DNA from: Pikeienuella piscinae
GTDB taxonomy: Bacteria; Pseudomonadota; Alphaproteobacteria; Rhodobacterales; Rhodobacteraceae
DNA: 64,000 nucleotides
Reading direction: 5' to 3'
Assembly (NCBI RefSeq): GCF_011044155.1
Contig: NZ_CP049056.1
Coordinates: forward strand, 2,480,001-2,544,000
A program made the translations under genes and the position numbers. Below the pieces are notes generated by a model that worked only from the letters and a program-made list of their open reading frames with translations, made no database searches and was not told the origin of the DNA. Shown piece after piece: positions 41,704 to 50,747 of this stretch (position 1 is its first letter; each line of letters opens with the position of its first letter).

Positions 41704-43848
41704 ATGAGCGACCGGAACGAGGATATCCGCTACGAGAAGGATTCGGACGGGATCGTCACGATCACGCTCGACATGGCCGGCCAGTCCGCCAACACGATGA
41801 GCGCGCGCTATCTGCCGGCGATGGACTGGGCGCTGGCGAAACTGAGGGCGGAGGACGGGCTGACGGGCGTCGTCTTCGCTTCGGCGAAGAAGACCTTCTT
41901 CGCCGGCGGCGATCTCAATCTTCTCGGCTCGATGGAGAAGGCCGACGCCGAAACCCTGCGCTATGTCGAGGAGAACAAGCGCCCCTATCGGGAGATCGAG
42001 AAGCTGCCTGTTCCCTGCGTCGCCGCGATCAACGGCGCGGCGCTCGGTGGCGGCTATGAGCTCTGCCTCGCCTGCAACCGCCGCATTCTGCTCGACGATC
42101 CGAAGGCGGTGGTGGGCCTGCCGGAAGTGACGCTCGGCCTTCTGCCCGGCGCAGGCGGCGTCGTGCGCCTGACCGCGCTTCTGGGCCTGCAAAAGGCGCT
42201 GCCGATCCTGCTGGAAGGCAAGCATCACGCGCCGGAACAGGCGCTGAAGCTCGGCCTTGTCGACGAGATCGTCGCGACGCGGGAGGAACTGATCCCGGCC
42301 GCCAAGGCGTGGATCAGGGCCAACCCGGAGGCGCATCAGCAGCCCTGGGACGCGAAGGGCTTTCGCTATCCCGGCGGCGACGCGACCAGCCCCCAGCTTC
42401 GCCCGGTGATCCAGATGGCGCCGGCGATGCTGGTGAAGAAGACCCGCGGCCTGACGCCCGCCCCCGAGAAGATCCTCGACATCGCGATCAACTCGATGCG
42501 GATGAGCTACGACGCCGCGCTCCGGGTGGAGAGCCGCGGCCTCGTCGCGCTGATGGTGACGAAGGAATGCAAGGCCGCGATCGGCACGTTCTTCTTCGGC
42601 ATGCAGGCGATGAAATCCGGCAAGGCGCGGCCCGAGGGCGAGGTCTGGACGCCGAGATCGGCCGCCATTCTCGGGGCCGGGATGATGGGCGCCGGCATCG
42701 CCTGGGCGAACGCCGCGGCCGGGTTGCCGTCGGTCCTGAAGGACACGAGCATCGAGAACGCGGAGAAGGGCAAAGCCTATTCCGCCGGGCTCGCGGGGAA
42801 ACGGGTCGAGCGGGGAAGGATGGACGAGGCCGGGCGCGACGCGCTTCTCGTCCGGATCACGCCGACGGCGGCGGATGCGGATTTCGACGGCGTCGACCTG
42901 ATCATCGAGGCGGTGTTCGAGGATGTCGCGCTGAAGGAGAAGGTGATTCCCGAAACATTCGGGCGGCTCGCGCCCGGCGGGATCTATGGCTCCAACACCT
43001 CGACCCTGCCGATCAGCCTGCTGGCCGAAAGCTGCCCGGAGCCGACGCGCTTCATCGGTCTGCATTTCTTCTCGCCTGTCGACAAGATGAAGGTGGTCGA
43101 GATCATCCTCGGCGAGGAGACCTCGGACGAAACGCTCCGCAAGGCTTATGATTACGTCCGCAAGATCGGCTACATGCCGATCGTGGTGAGGGATTCGCGC
43201 GGTTTCTTCACCTCGCGCGTCTTCGGAACCTACATGGATGAGGGCCAGGCGCTGCTGATCGACGGGATGAGCCCGGCGGCGATCGAGCGGGCGGCCTGGA
43301 AGATCGGTATGCCGGTCGGCCCGCTCGCGGTGCATGACGAGGTCTCGATGGTGCTCTCGAAGAAGGTGCATGACACGCATCTCGCGCTCGATGAGCGGCT
43401 CGGGGTGAAGGACGGCTTTCCGGCCGACGCCTCGCACACGAAAGCGGTCGGTCACGAGATGGTCGCGATGGGCCGCGGCGGGCGCCGTTACGGCGGCGGC
43501 TTCTATGACTATCACGCCGACGGAACCAAGACGCTCTGGCCCGGTCTCGCGCAGTTCAGCCAGGGCAACGGCGCGATCCCGATGCAGGAGGCCGAGGATC
43601 GGCTGATTTACCGGCAGGCGATCGAGACGCTCCGCTGCCTCGACGAGGGCGTGCTTCGGTCCGAGGTCGAAGCCAATCTCGGCGGCATTTTCGCCATCGG
43701 CTTTCCGGCCCATACCGGCGGCGCGATCCAGTTCATCCGCGGCGTCGGGATCGAGGCGTTCGCGGCGCGCGCGGCCGAGCTGGCCGAAGCGCATGGCGAC
43801 CGGTTCAAGGTGAAACCATCGGCGCTGGAGCGTTTGCGCGCCGCCTGA
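41704..43848 (+). CDS. Multifunctional enoyl-CoA hydratase/3-hydroxyacyl-CoA dehydrogenase
   Basis: A 714-residue FadB/FadJ-type protein. Residues ~10-190 are an enoyl-CoA hydratase (AGGDLNLLG, NGAALGGGYELCLACN, LGLLPGAGG). The NAD-binding dehydrogenase begins near 317 with ILGAGMMGAGIAWANAAAG, and the C-terminal dehydrogenase repeats follow (FFSPVDKMKVVEII, DSRGFFTSRVF). It performs hydration and oxidation in fatty-acid beta-oxidation and partners with the thiolase three bases upstream. Confidence 0.95.
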   Translation: MSDRNEDIRYEKDSDGIVTITLDMAGQSANTMSARYLPAMDWALAKLRAEDGLTGVVFASAKKTFFAGGDLNLLGSMEKADAETLRYVEENKRPYREIEKLPVPCVAAINGAALGGGYELCLACNRRILLDDPKAVVGLPEVTLGLLPGAGGVVRLTALLGLQKALPILLEGKHHAPEQALKLGLVDEIVATREELIPAAKAWIRANPEAHQQPWDAKGFRYPGGDATSPQLRPVIQMAPAMLVKKTRGLTPAPEKILDIAINSMRMSYDAALRVESRGLVALMVTKECKAAIGTFFFGMQAMKSGKARPEGEVWTPRSAAILGAGMMGAGIAWANAAAGLPSVLKDTSIENAEKGKAYSAGLAGKRVERGRMDEAGRDALLVRITPTAADADFDGVDLIIEAVFEDVALKEKVIPETFGRLAPGGIYGSNTSTLPISLLAESCPEPTRFIGLHFFSPVDKMKVVEIILGEETSDETLRKAYDYVRKIGYMPIVVRDSRGFFTSRVFGTYMDEGQALLIDGMSPAAIERAAWKIGMPVGPLAVHDEVSMVLSKKVHDTHLALDERLGVKDGFPADASHTKAVGHEMVAMGRGGRRYGGGFYDYHADGTKTLWPGLAQFSQGNGAIPMQEAEDRLIYRQAIETLRCLDEGVLRSEVEANLGGIFAIGFPAHTGGAIQFIRGVGIEAFAARAAELAEAHGDRFKVKPSALERLRAA

Positions 43849-43897
43849 GGCCCGGCCCCTGCGCCTGGCCGCGGGATGCGGAGGAGGAGCGCCAGAG

Positions 43898-45208
43898 ATG
43901 GCCGTAACACCTTTCGACAGCGCGCTCTGGCGCGAACTTTATGGCGACGCGGAGCTTCAGGCGCTCTTCACGGACAGCGCCGAGATCCGCGCGATGCTGC
44001 TGGTCGAAGCCGCGCTGGCGCGCGCGCAGGCGCGGCTCGGCGTCGTGCCCGAGACGGCGGCGGCGGCGATCGGGCGGGCGGCGGAGACGGTGATGATCGA
44101 TCCGGCCGCGCTGGCGCCCGGCGCGGCCTCCGCCGGCGTGCCCGTTCCGGCGCTGGTGGCGGCATTCCGCGAGGCGATCGCGGCCCCCGAACATGCGCGG
44201 CACGTCCATTTCGGCGCCACCAGTCAGGACATCGTCGACACCGGGCTCACGCTGCGGCTCCGCCGCGCGCTCCAGATCATCGACACGCGGCTCGAGGCGC
44301 TGACCGCCACGCTTGGCGAAAAGGCGCGCGCGGAGGCGGATACCGCGATGGCCGCCCGCACCCGCAGCCAGATCGCGACGCCAACGACGTTCGGCGCGCG
44401 GATCGCGGTCTGGCGCGCGCCGCTCCTGCGCGCCCGTGACCGGCTGGCGGAACTGCGCCCCCGGCTCTTGCGCATATCTCTCGCCGGCGCTTCCGGTACG
44501 CTCGCGGCGATGGGCGCTTCCGGGCCGCAGGTCGCCGCGCTGATGGCGGAGGATCTGCGCCTTGGGCATGATCCGGTTCCCTGGCACGCGGCGCGCGACA
44601 ATATCGCCGAACTCGGCGGCGCGCTGACGCTGATCACCGGCGCGCTCGGCAAGATCGGGCTGGACCTGACGCTGATGACCCGCTCGGAGGCGCGCGAAGC
44701 CGCGGCGGGGGCGCCGGGCGGCTCCTCTACCATGCCTCAGAAGGCGAATCCGGTGGGGCCGGAGACGCTGGTCGCGCTCGCCCGCGCCAACGCCGGTCTG
44801 ATCGGGCGGCTCTACGAGGCCCAGCTTCACGCCGAGGAGCGCGAGGGCGCGGCCTGGGCGCTCGAGTGGCTGACGCTGCCGCAGATCGTTATCGCCGCCG
44901 GCGCAGCGCTTCGGCATGCTCAGGCGTTGGCCGACACCCTGGAGGCCCGGCCCGATGCGATGCGCCGGACGATGGCGGCGACAAACGGGCTGATGCTGGC
45001 CGAGGCCGCGACATTCGCCCTCGCCCCGCATGTCGGGCGACCGGAAGCCGAGGCGCTGGTAAAGGCGGCCTGCCGGCGCGCGGCGGCGCAGGAGCGGCCG
45101 CTGGCGGCGCTGCTGGCGGAGATGAGCGACGCGCCCGTCGACTGGGCGGCGGCGCTCGACCCCGGGGCCTATCTTGGCGCCGCTCCGGCGATCGCGCGCG
45201 GCGACTGA
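43898..45208 (+). CDS. Lyase of the fumarase/aspartase superfamily, 3-carboxymuconate cycloisomerase-like
   Basis: A 436-residue protein with the superfamily signature GSSTMPQKANP (~277-287) and an early HFGATSQDIVDTGL (~106-119). Overall it is closest in look to PcaB, which cyclises 3-carboxy-cis,cis-muconate in protocatechuate breakdown. No other pca gene is nearby, so adenylosuccinate-lyase-like or other lyase activity cannot be excluded. GGAGG precedes the ATG. Confidence 0.8.
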   Translation: MAVTPFDSALWRELYGDAELQALFTDSAEIRAMLLVEAALARAQARLGVVPETAAAAIGRAAETVMIDPAALAPGAASAGVPVPALVAAFREAIAAPEHARHVHFGATSQDIVDTGLTLRLRRALQIIDTRLEALTATLGEKARAEADTAMAARTRSQIATPTTFGARIAVWRAPLLRARDRLAELRPRLLRISLAGASGTLAAMGASGPQVAALMAEDLRLGHDPVPWHAARDNIAELGGALTLITGALGKIGLDLTLMTRSEAREAAAGAPGGSSTMPQKANPVGPETLVALARANAGLIGRLYEAQLHAEEREGAAWALEWLTLPQIVIAAGAALRHAQALADTLEARPDAMRRTMAATNGLMLAEAATFALAPHVGRPEAEALVKAACRRAAAQERPLAALLAEMSDAPVDWAAALDPGAYLGAAPAIARGD

Positions 45209-45210
45209 AT

Positions 45211-46503
45211 TCAGTTCAACGCCGACTGAAGCACGCGCCGGGCGTTCTCTCCCGCGATCAGCGCCAGCTTCTCCGGCGGGAACAGGGGCTCGCCGGCGCC
45301 GTCATCCGCCGCCGCCAGCGCCGCGACGACATGACTGACGCCGGTCACATCGAAGGCGGTGGTCACCGCGCCGTCGAAGTCGGAGCCAAACCCGAGATGC
45401 TCGTGGGGGTCGTAGCGCCCGAAACGGCCGATCATCTCCTCCTCGAAATCCTCGGCCGAGAGAATCGCCAGCGCGGCGCGGAATGTCTCAACGATCCGCC
45501 CCATCTTTTCCGCGAAACTCTGCGTGTCGCTCCAACCCATCGCGCCGCGCCAGAAGCCGATCCCGATCATGCCCCCGGTCGCGGCGACGGCGCGGATGTC
45601 GCCGACCGAGAGATTGCGCGAGATCGGGTTCACCGCCTTCACGCCGCAGTGCGAGACGATGACCGGGCGCGGTCCTTCGTCCCGGGTCAGCGCGATGCCG
45701 CAGGCCTCGCGAATCACGGCGGGCGAAGCGTGCGCGAGATCGAGCGCGATCCGCCGCTTCAGGCAGGTCTTCACGAAGCGCCGGCCGGCGGCGGAAAGCC
45801 CGACGCGGCCGTCGGAATCCTCGTTCGAACCGCCGAGTCCGTTCGAGAACCGATGCGTCGGCGCCATCATCCGGTAGCCGGCGGCGTAAAGCTCGTCGAC
45901 CGCGGCCTCGACCTTTTCCCGGGGCGCGCTGGCGCGCTGCCAGTGCAGCCCCTCCAGCGCCAGCATCACGCCGATCTCGGGCCGGGCCGGGCCGGCGCGC
46001 GGCCTCAGCCGGTCGAAATCCGCCGCCTCCAGAATCGGCAGCGCGCGGAACGGCGCATGCCGGTCCTGGCTCGCCTCGATCATATCGTGAAACCGGCGCG
46101 CGATGCGCAGCGCCCGACGCCGTTTCAGCCCGTGCCGTCGACCGCGACTGAATATCTCGGTCGGGAAAAGCGCATGCGACTGGTCGAAGCCGCGCGCGTT
46201 CACGACCAGGCGTGAATCCTCACGCCGGAAGGGCAGCGGCGTCCAGGTCGGCGCGGCGAAGACCTGAAGCCCGACGCCGGACGCCGCCAGTCGCGGCCCG
46301 TCGAGATGCCCGCCGGAGCGCGGCGCCAGCGGCTCTATCCCCCAGAGCAGCGTGTCGGCGTGAAGATCGGCGAGGAAAAGCCCGGACGCCGCCTCATGAT
46401 AAGGCAGGTCGCGCAGATCGGTGTGGTTGGAGGCGCGTTCGGCCATCCGGGCGATGGCGCCGGGCAGGCCGCGCGGCAACGTCGTGGCGTCGACGGGTGT
46501 CAT
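45211..46503 (-). CDS. Membrane dipeptidase (peptidase M19) family protein
   Basis: A 430-residue renal-dipeptidase-like zinc hydrolase. Metal ligands appear in DLHADTLLWG (His48/Asp50 region), ALEGLHW, LDLAHASPA, VSHCGVKAV and FGSDFDGAV. Bacterial members cleave dipeptides, often with a D-residue at the C-terminus. It has no signal peptide, so it is probably cytoplasmic despite the family name. Convergent with the lyase gene, two bases apart. Confidence 0.93.
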   Translation of the reverse strand: MTPVDATTLPRGLPGAIARMAERASNHTDLRDLPYHEAASGLFLADLHADTLLWGIEPLAPRSGGHLDGPRLAASGVGLQVFAAPTWTPLPFRREDSRLVVNARGFDQSHALFPTEIFSRGRRHGLKRRRALRIARRFHDMIEASQDRHAPFRALPILEAADFDRLRPRAGPARPEIGVMLALEGLHWQRASAPREKVEAAVDELYAAGYRMMAPTHRFSNGLGGSNEDSDGRVGLSAAGRRFVKTCLKRRIALDLAHASPAVIREACGIALTRDEGPRPVIVSHCGVKAVNPISRNLSVGDIRAVAATGGMIGIGFWRGAMGWSDTQSFAEKMGRIVETFRAALAILSAEDFEEEMIGRFGRYDPHEHLGFGSDFDGAVTTAFDVTGVSHVVAALAAADDGAGEPLFPPEKLALIAGENARRVLQSALN

Positions 46504-46516
46504 GTCCGATCTTCGT

Positions 46517-47137
46517 TCAGTCGGGACGATTCATCGCGAAGACGTCCTCGATTATTGCGTAATCCAGATAACCCATTCGCGCCAGAGGTCTGAACAGCGA
46601 CGGAACGACGAATCCGTCGCGCAGGATCTCATCCGCGATATGGACCCCGACCACCTGCCCGAACACTGTCGTGTTTTCGCCCGGCCCGTCGTTCGGCAAC
46701 TCGACAAGCCGGATCAGGCGGCACTCGAAGCAGGCCGGGCTTTCCGCGACCCGAGGCGCGGAGATCAGCTCGCAGGGGGACTCGGTCACACCGACCGCGT
46801 CAAACTCGTTCTCGCCGGCGGGCAAATGAGCGGAGGAGGCGTTCATCTCATCCTTGAGCGCCGCCGGCACGATGTTGACCGCGAACTCCCGCGTTGCGCG
46901 GATATTGGCGAGCGTATCCTTGCGCTCGTCCTCCAGATCCCCGGTCTTGGCGCCGGTGAAAGCGACGGAGACGATCGGCGGCGTGTATGCGGCGGCGTTG
47001 AAAAAGCTGAACGGCGCGAGATTGGCCGCGCCGTCCGGGTCGCGGGTCGAGACCCAGGCGATCGGGCGCGGGGTGATCAGCGCGTTGAACGGATTGCGCG
47101 GCAGGCCGTGATCGTCCTGGCCGGGACGGTAGAACAT
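46517..47137 (-). CDS. Flavin reductase-like (FMN-binding split-barrel) protein
   Basis: A 206-residue protein of the flavin reductase-like domain family. Key segments are NALITPRPIAWVSTRDPDG (~18-36), NLAPFSFFNAAAYTPPIV and KDTLANIRATREFAVNIV. Such proteins bind FMN and often supply reduced flavin or are of unknown function. The ATG at 47137 follows GAGGGAAG; the dipeptidase gene is 13 bases downstream on the same strand. Confidence 0.88.
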   Translation of the reverse strand: MFYRPGQDDHGLPRNPFNALITPRPIAWVSTRDPDGAANLAPFSFFNAAAYTPPIVSVAFTGAKTGDLEDERKDTLANIRATREFAVNIVPAALKDEMNASSAHLPAGENEFDAVGVTESPCELISAPRVAESPACFECRLIRLVELPNDGPGENTTVFGQVVGVHIADEILRDGFVVPSLFRPLARMGYLDYAIIEDVFAMNRPD

Positions 47138-47257
47138 AAATCTTCCCTCGGTTTCCCGCGCTGGACGCGGCGGTCGCGCGCATGCTACCGCCCGGCGGGA
47201 CGGGCGCAAGGGGGCGATGGAGACTCCCGGCGGCGCCGGGCGGCAGGTGCAGGCGTC

Positions 47258-47767
47258 ATGTTTACCTTGAGTGAGGAACGCGCGGCGGATCAGGATGAGG
47301 TCGAATGGCTTTACGACCTCGCTTTCGCGCCGGGACGGCGGGCGCTCTCCTCCTATCAACTCCGTGACGGCGTGGCGCCGGTCGCCGATCTTTCTTTCGT
47401 CGCGCGCGACGAGTTGGGGGTTCTCGGCGGCGCCATCCGCTACTGGCCGGTGAGGATCGGCGCCGCCGGCGCGCCGGCGTTGCTTCTCGGTCCGATCGCG
47501 GTGCATCCGACGCGGCAGGGAGAGGGGCTGGGCGCGCTCCTGATGATGGAGACGCTGACGAGGGCGCTGGAGCGCGGCTGGGGCCGCGTCGTTCTGGTCG
47601 GCGACGAGCCCTATTACCGCCGCTTCGGCTTCAGTCGGGAAGCCGCGCGCGCATTGACCTTTCCGCCGCCCACCAATCCGGACCGCCTGCTCGCGCGCGC
47701 GCTTGCGGCGGGCGCATTCGATGGCGTCGAAGGTGAAGTCAGGCGCTGGGAGCCGGCGGGGGCGTAA
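47258..47767 (+). CDS. GNAT-family N-acetyltransferase
   Basis: A 169-residue GNAT protein resembling YhbS. Acetyl-CoA-binding motif A is GPIAVHPTRQGEGLGALLMM (~77-96), followed by VVLVGDEPYYRRFGFSREAA (~111-130), typical of the subgroup. The acceptor is unknown. Divergent from the flavin reductase gene. Confidence 0.9.
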   Translation: MFTLSEERAADQDEVEWLYDLAFAPGRRALSSYQLRDGVAPVADLSFVARDELGVLGGAIRYWPVRIGAAGAPALLLGPIAVHPTRQGEGLGALLMMETLTRALERGWGRVVLVGDEPYYRRFGFSREAARALTFPPPTNPDRLLARALAAGAFDGVEGEVRRWEPAGA

Positions 47768-48078
47768 GCCAACCGCGCGCCGGACGCGAATGCAACTATC
47801 GCGTGCAGATCGATTCACGCTCGTCTCTTCGGAACATTTCGACAACAACTCGGCGGGAAGAAAATCCTGCCCGGCGCCTGTTGCATAAAGCGCGAAATAC
47901 ATTCCTATCCAATCAAGTAAAAGGGGCTTGCAATTGGCGATAGCTCTTTTAAATAAGGCGCGAACAAGAAAGTGGCTTTTCAGGGGCGCATACCGCGTGC
48001 GGTGGATGTCGGGTGCGGTTGAAATCGTCGGGGCTGAGACAAGTCCACTCGCAACACGTACGTATCAGGAGATGTAAA
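47768..48078. other. Long AT-rich upstream region of mucR
   Basis: About 310 bases with no gene. From 47880 on it is AT-rich with several T-A steps, which fits the known preference of MucR proteins for AT-rich DNA and their autoregulation. It contains a promoter candidate at 47928-47955 and, near 47796-47805, TATCGCGTGC, one arm plus spacer of the palindrome found at 2276 and 14087. Confidence 0.45.
47928..47955 (+). promoter_or_regulatory. Candidate promoter of mucR
   Basis: TTGCAA (47928-47933), 16 bases, then TAAATA (47950-47955). This gives an untranslated leader of roughly 115 bases before the TTG start. Matches are reasonable but not perfect. Confidence 0.4.
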
Positions 48079-48489
48079 TTGACGGATGACCAACTGGACA
48101 GGTCGGAGCTTCTGGCGCTCACGTCTGAAATTGTATCATCGCACGTGTCGAACAATGCGGTGAATCAAAGCGATCTGACGACGATGATCGAATCGGTGTT
48201 TGGGACGCTCGCCGGCCTTGCGCATCCGCAAGAGGAACCGGTTGTGGAATTGAAACCGGCGGTTCCGGTCAAGAAGTCCATCACCGACGACCACATCGTC
48301 TGCCTCGAGGACGGCAAGAAGCTGAAAATGCTGAAGCGCCACCTCAAGACCGCCTATGACATGACCCCAGAGGATTACCGCGCGAAATGGAGCCTGCCGG
48401 CGGATTATCCGATGGTTGCGCCCGCATATACGCGCAAGCGCCAGGAACTGGCGAAGAAGATCGGCCTCGGCCGCAAGAAGAAGCGCTGA
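48079..48489 (+). CDS. mucR: MucR/Ros-family transcriptional regulator
   Basis: A 136-residue Ros/MucR protein, a global regulator of surface polysaccharides, motility and virulence in alphaproteobacteria. The zinc-finger region is [20 protein letters not shown] (~73-92), with one Cys and the Asp variant common in MucR, followed by [20 protein letters not shown]. The start is a TTG at 48079 with AGGAG eight bases upstream; the protein then begins [12 protein letters not shown], matching relatives. An ATG 22 codons earlier lacks support. It probably represses itself. Confidence 0.9.
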   Translation: MTDDQLDRSELLALTSEIVSSHVSNNAVNQSDLTTMIESVFGTLAGLAHPQEEPVVELKPAVPVKKSITDDHIVCLEDGKKLKMLKRHLKTAYDMTPEDYRAKWSLPADYPMVAPAYTRKRQELAKKIGLGRKKKR

Positions 48490-48531
48490 TCCGGCGCGCC
48501 CGTTGCGGGCGCGGCCGGAGACGGGTAGAAC

Positions 48532-48569
48532 GCGGCGCGCCGCCGGAACTCCGGCGGCGCGCCGCTTAG
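48532..48569 (+). terminator. Intrinsic terminator after mucR
   Basis: A perfect 15-base stem (48532-48546 with 48551-48565, loop AACT) follows the mucR stop by about 43 bases and is followed by TTAGTTAT. It separates mucR from miaB, whose ATG is 22 bases after the stem. Confidence 0.6.
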
Positions 48570-48586
48570 TTATCAAGGGGCCGGAA

Positions 48587-49924
48587 ATGGCCGCGCCGAA
48601 AAAGCTCTACATCAAGACCTATGGCTGTCAGATGAACGTCTATGACAGCGAGCGCATGGCCGAGGCCATGGCGGGCGCCGGCTATGTCGAAACGGCGACG
48701 CCCGAGGGCGCCGACATGGTGCTGCTCAACACCTGTCATATTCGCGAAAAGGCGGCCGAGAAGGTATATTCCGAACTCGGGCGCATCCGGAAACTCGCGG
48801 ATGCGAAGCGCGCCGCCGGCGACCGGATGCTGGTCGGCGTCGCCGGCTGCGTCGCACAGGCCGAGGGCGAGGAGATCGTCCGCCGCCAGCCGCTGGTCGA
48901 TATCGTCGTCGGACCGCAGGCGTTCCACCGGTTGCCCGAAATGGCGGCGCGCGCTGTGGCCGGCGGCGGCGCGGTGATCGACACGGATTTCCCCGAGGAC
49001 GACAAGTTCGCCGCGCCCCGCCCGAAGGCGCGGCGCGCGCCGGCGGCGTTTCTCACGGTGCAGGAGGGTTGCGACAAGTTCTGCGCCTTCTGCGTCGTTC
49101 CCTATACGCGCGGCGCGGAAATCTCGCGCCCGGCGGCGAAGGTGCTGGCGGAGGCGCGCGATCTGGTGGCGCGCGGCGTGGTCGAAATCACTCTCCTTGG
49201 CCAGAACGTGAACGCCTGGCGCGGCGAAGCGCCGGACGGCGCCGGGCGCTGGGGGTTGGGCCGGCTGATCCGGGAGCTGGCGGAAATCGACGGGCTGAAG
49301 CGCATCCGCTACACCACATCGCATCCGAACGACATGGACGAGGACCTGATCGCCGCGCATGGCGAGGTGGACGCGCTGATGCCCTATCTGCACCTGCCGG
49401 TGCAATCCGGCTCCGACCGGGTGCTTAAGGCGATGAACCGGCGCCATACCGCATCGGCCTATCTGCAGCTGATCGAGCGGATTCGCGCCGCGCGTCCCGA
49501 TCTGGCGCTCTCGGGGGATTTCATCGTCGGCTTTCCCGGCGAGACCGAGGCCGAGTTCGAGGAAACGATGGCGCTGGTGCGCGAGGCGAACTACGCGCAG
49601 GCCTACTCGTTCAAATACTCTCCCCGCCCCGGCACCCCGGCGGCGGACCTGCCGATGGTCGACCCCGACGAAGCGTCGGAACGGCTTCAACGGCTTCAGG
49701 CGCTACTCGGCGCGCAGCAGGCGGCGTTTCAGGAAAGCTGCGTCGGGCGCACGCTGCCGGTGCTGCTCGAGAAGCCGGGCCGGCGGGCCGGCCAGATGAT
49801 CGGCCGCTCGCCCTATCTTCAGGCGGTCCACATGCACGCCGACGCCAATCTCGCCGGGCGGATCGTCGAGGTCGACATCGTCGGCGCCGGCCCGAACTCG
49901 CTCAAGGGGCGGCTCGCGGCCTGA
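48587..49924 (+). CDS. miaB: tRNA-2-methylthio-N6-dimethylallyladenosine synthase
   Basis: MiaB is a radical SAM methylthiotransferase that converts i6A37 to ms2i6A37 in tRNA. The 445-residue protein has the auxiliary-cluster cysteines C14 (TYGCQMN), C50 (LNTCHIR) and C88 (VAGCVAQ), and the radical SAM triad C162-x3-C166-x2-C169 ([14 protein letters not shown]). A C-terminal TRAM domain follows. Length is typical. The ATG at 48587 agrees with family N-termini. Confidence 0.97.
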   Translation: MAAPKKLYIKTYGCQMNVYDSERMAEAMAGAGYVETATPEGADMVLLNTCHIREKAAEKVYSELGRIRKLADAKRAAGDRMLVGVAGCVAQAEGEEIVRRQPLVDIVVGPQAFHRLPEMAARAVAGGGAVIDTDFPEDDKFAAPRPKARRAPAAFLTVQEGCDKFCAFCVVPYTRGAEISRPAAKVLAEARDLVARGVVEITLLGQNVNAWRGEAPDGAGRWGLGRLIRELAEIDGLKRIRYTTSHPNDMDEDLIAAHGEVDALMPYLHLPVQSGSDRVLKAMNRRHTASAYLQLIERIRAARPDLALSGDFIVGFPGETEAEFEETMALVREANYAQAYSFKYSPRPGTPAADLPMVDPDEASERLQRLQALLGAQQAAFQESCVGRTLPVLLEKPGRRAGQMIGRSPYLQAVHMHADANLAGRIVEVDIVGAGPNSLKGRLAA

Positions 49925-49949
49925 CGGCGCAGACTGTCGGGACGGCGAA

Positions 49950-50573
49950 TCACGTCTGCGGTTGAAGGTCTCGCGACCCTAGCAGCGCGGCCGCGCCGAT
50001 CATCATGCGCCGCAGATCCGGTTCGAAAGCCCGAACGAGCGGCGTTTCAGCGCGTTCGCGGCGCGGACGCCGAGCCAGCCCCAAAGCAGCAGGGTCGCGC
50101 CATCGATCACCAGATATGCCGCGCCAAGCGCAAGGAGTTGCGGAGTTACCGGCGCCGTGGGATCGATGAATTGTGGGAAAAGCGCGCCGAAAAACACGAC
50201 CGCGAAGGGATTCGCCATCGAGGTGACGAAGCCCTGCCGAAACCGGTGGACGGGGGGGGCCGGTCCTGCTGGCGTCGACGCTCTTCTCGCTGGGCATGGT
50301 CAGCCTCAAGCCGATCCAGACGAGATAGGCGACGCCGATCCACCTGATCAGGGCGAAAGCACCCGCTGAAGTCGCTATGATCGCCGCCAGCCCGAAGGCC
50401 GCCGCCGCCATCTGGATCCAGTTTGCGGTCAGGTCGCCTGCGATCGTGAACGCGCTTCGCTTAAGCCCGTACCGGATGCTGTTCGAGATGATCAGGAGTT
50501 GGCTCGCGTCCGGCGGGAACGCGAAGAAGACGGCGACGGCGGCGAGGCAAAGGAGATAGACGTCGAGGGACAT
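49950..50573 (-). pseudogene. LysE-family translocator gene with two frameshifts
   Basis: The N-terminal half (MSLDVYLLCLAAVAVFFAFP, SNSIRYGLKRSAFTIAGDL) reads in one frame to about 50270. It continues in a second frame as RQGFVTSMANPFAVVFFG and FPQFIDPTAP, and returns to the first frame near 50005 for MMIGAAALLGSRD. The first shift falls at a run of eight G (50252-50259); seven would restore the frame. Together the parts span a full LysE/RhtB amino-acid exporter with six helices. Two compensating shifts suggest a decayed gene, unless both are sequencing errors. Confidence 0.75.
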
Positions 50574-50747
50574 GGGGCGGCCCCGGCGCGAATCACACGA
50601 CATTGGTGGCGAATCTCCTGGCGTCCAACCTACCTCTGCGCCGCCTTCGCCGGTGTTTTCCGGGCGGGTGCCGCCAATACCCGTCGGCGCCGGTTGCCAA
50701 ATCCCTCACGCTCCGGTCATCTCTCGCCAGATGACAAGCGAGGACCC

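Noticed and set aside
40249-43794. A 1181-codon open frame on the minus strand opposite the thiolase and FadJ genes
   Set aside because: It is an antisense shadow created by high GC at codon position 3. The plus-strand genes have full conserved domains and ribosome sites; the long frame has low-complexity Arg/Asp/His composition and no domain.
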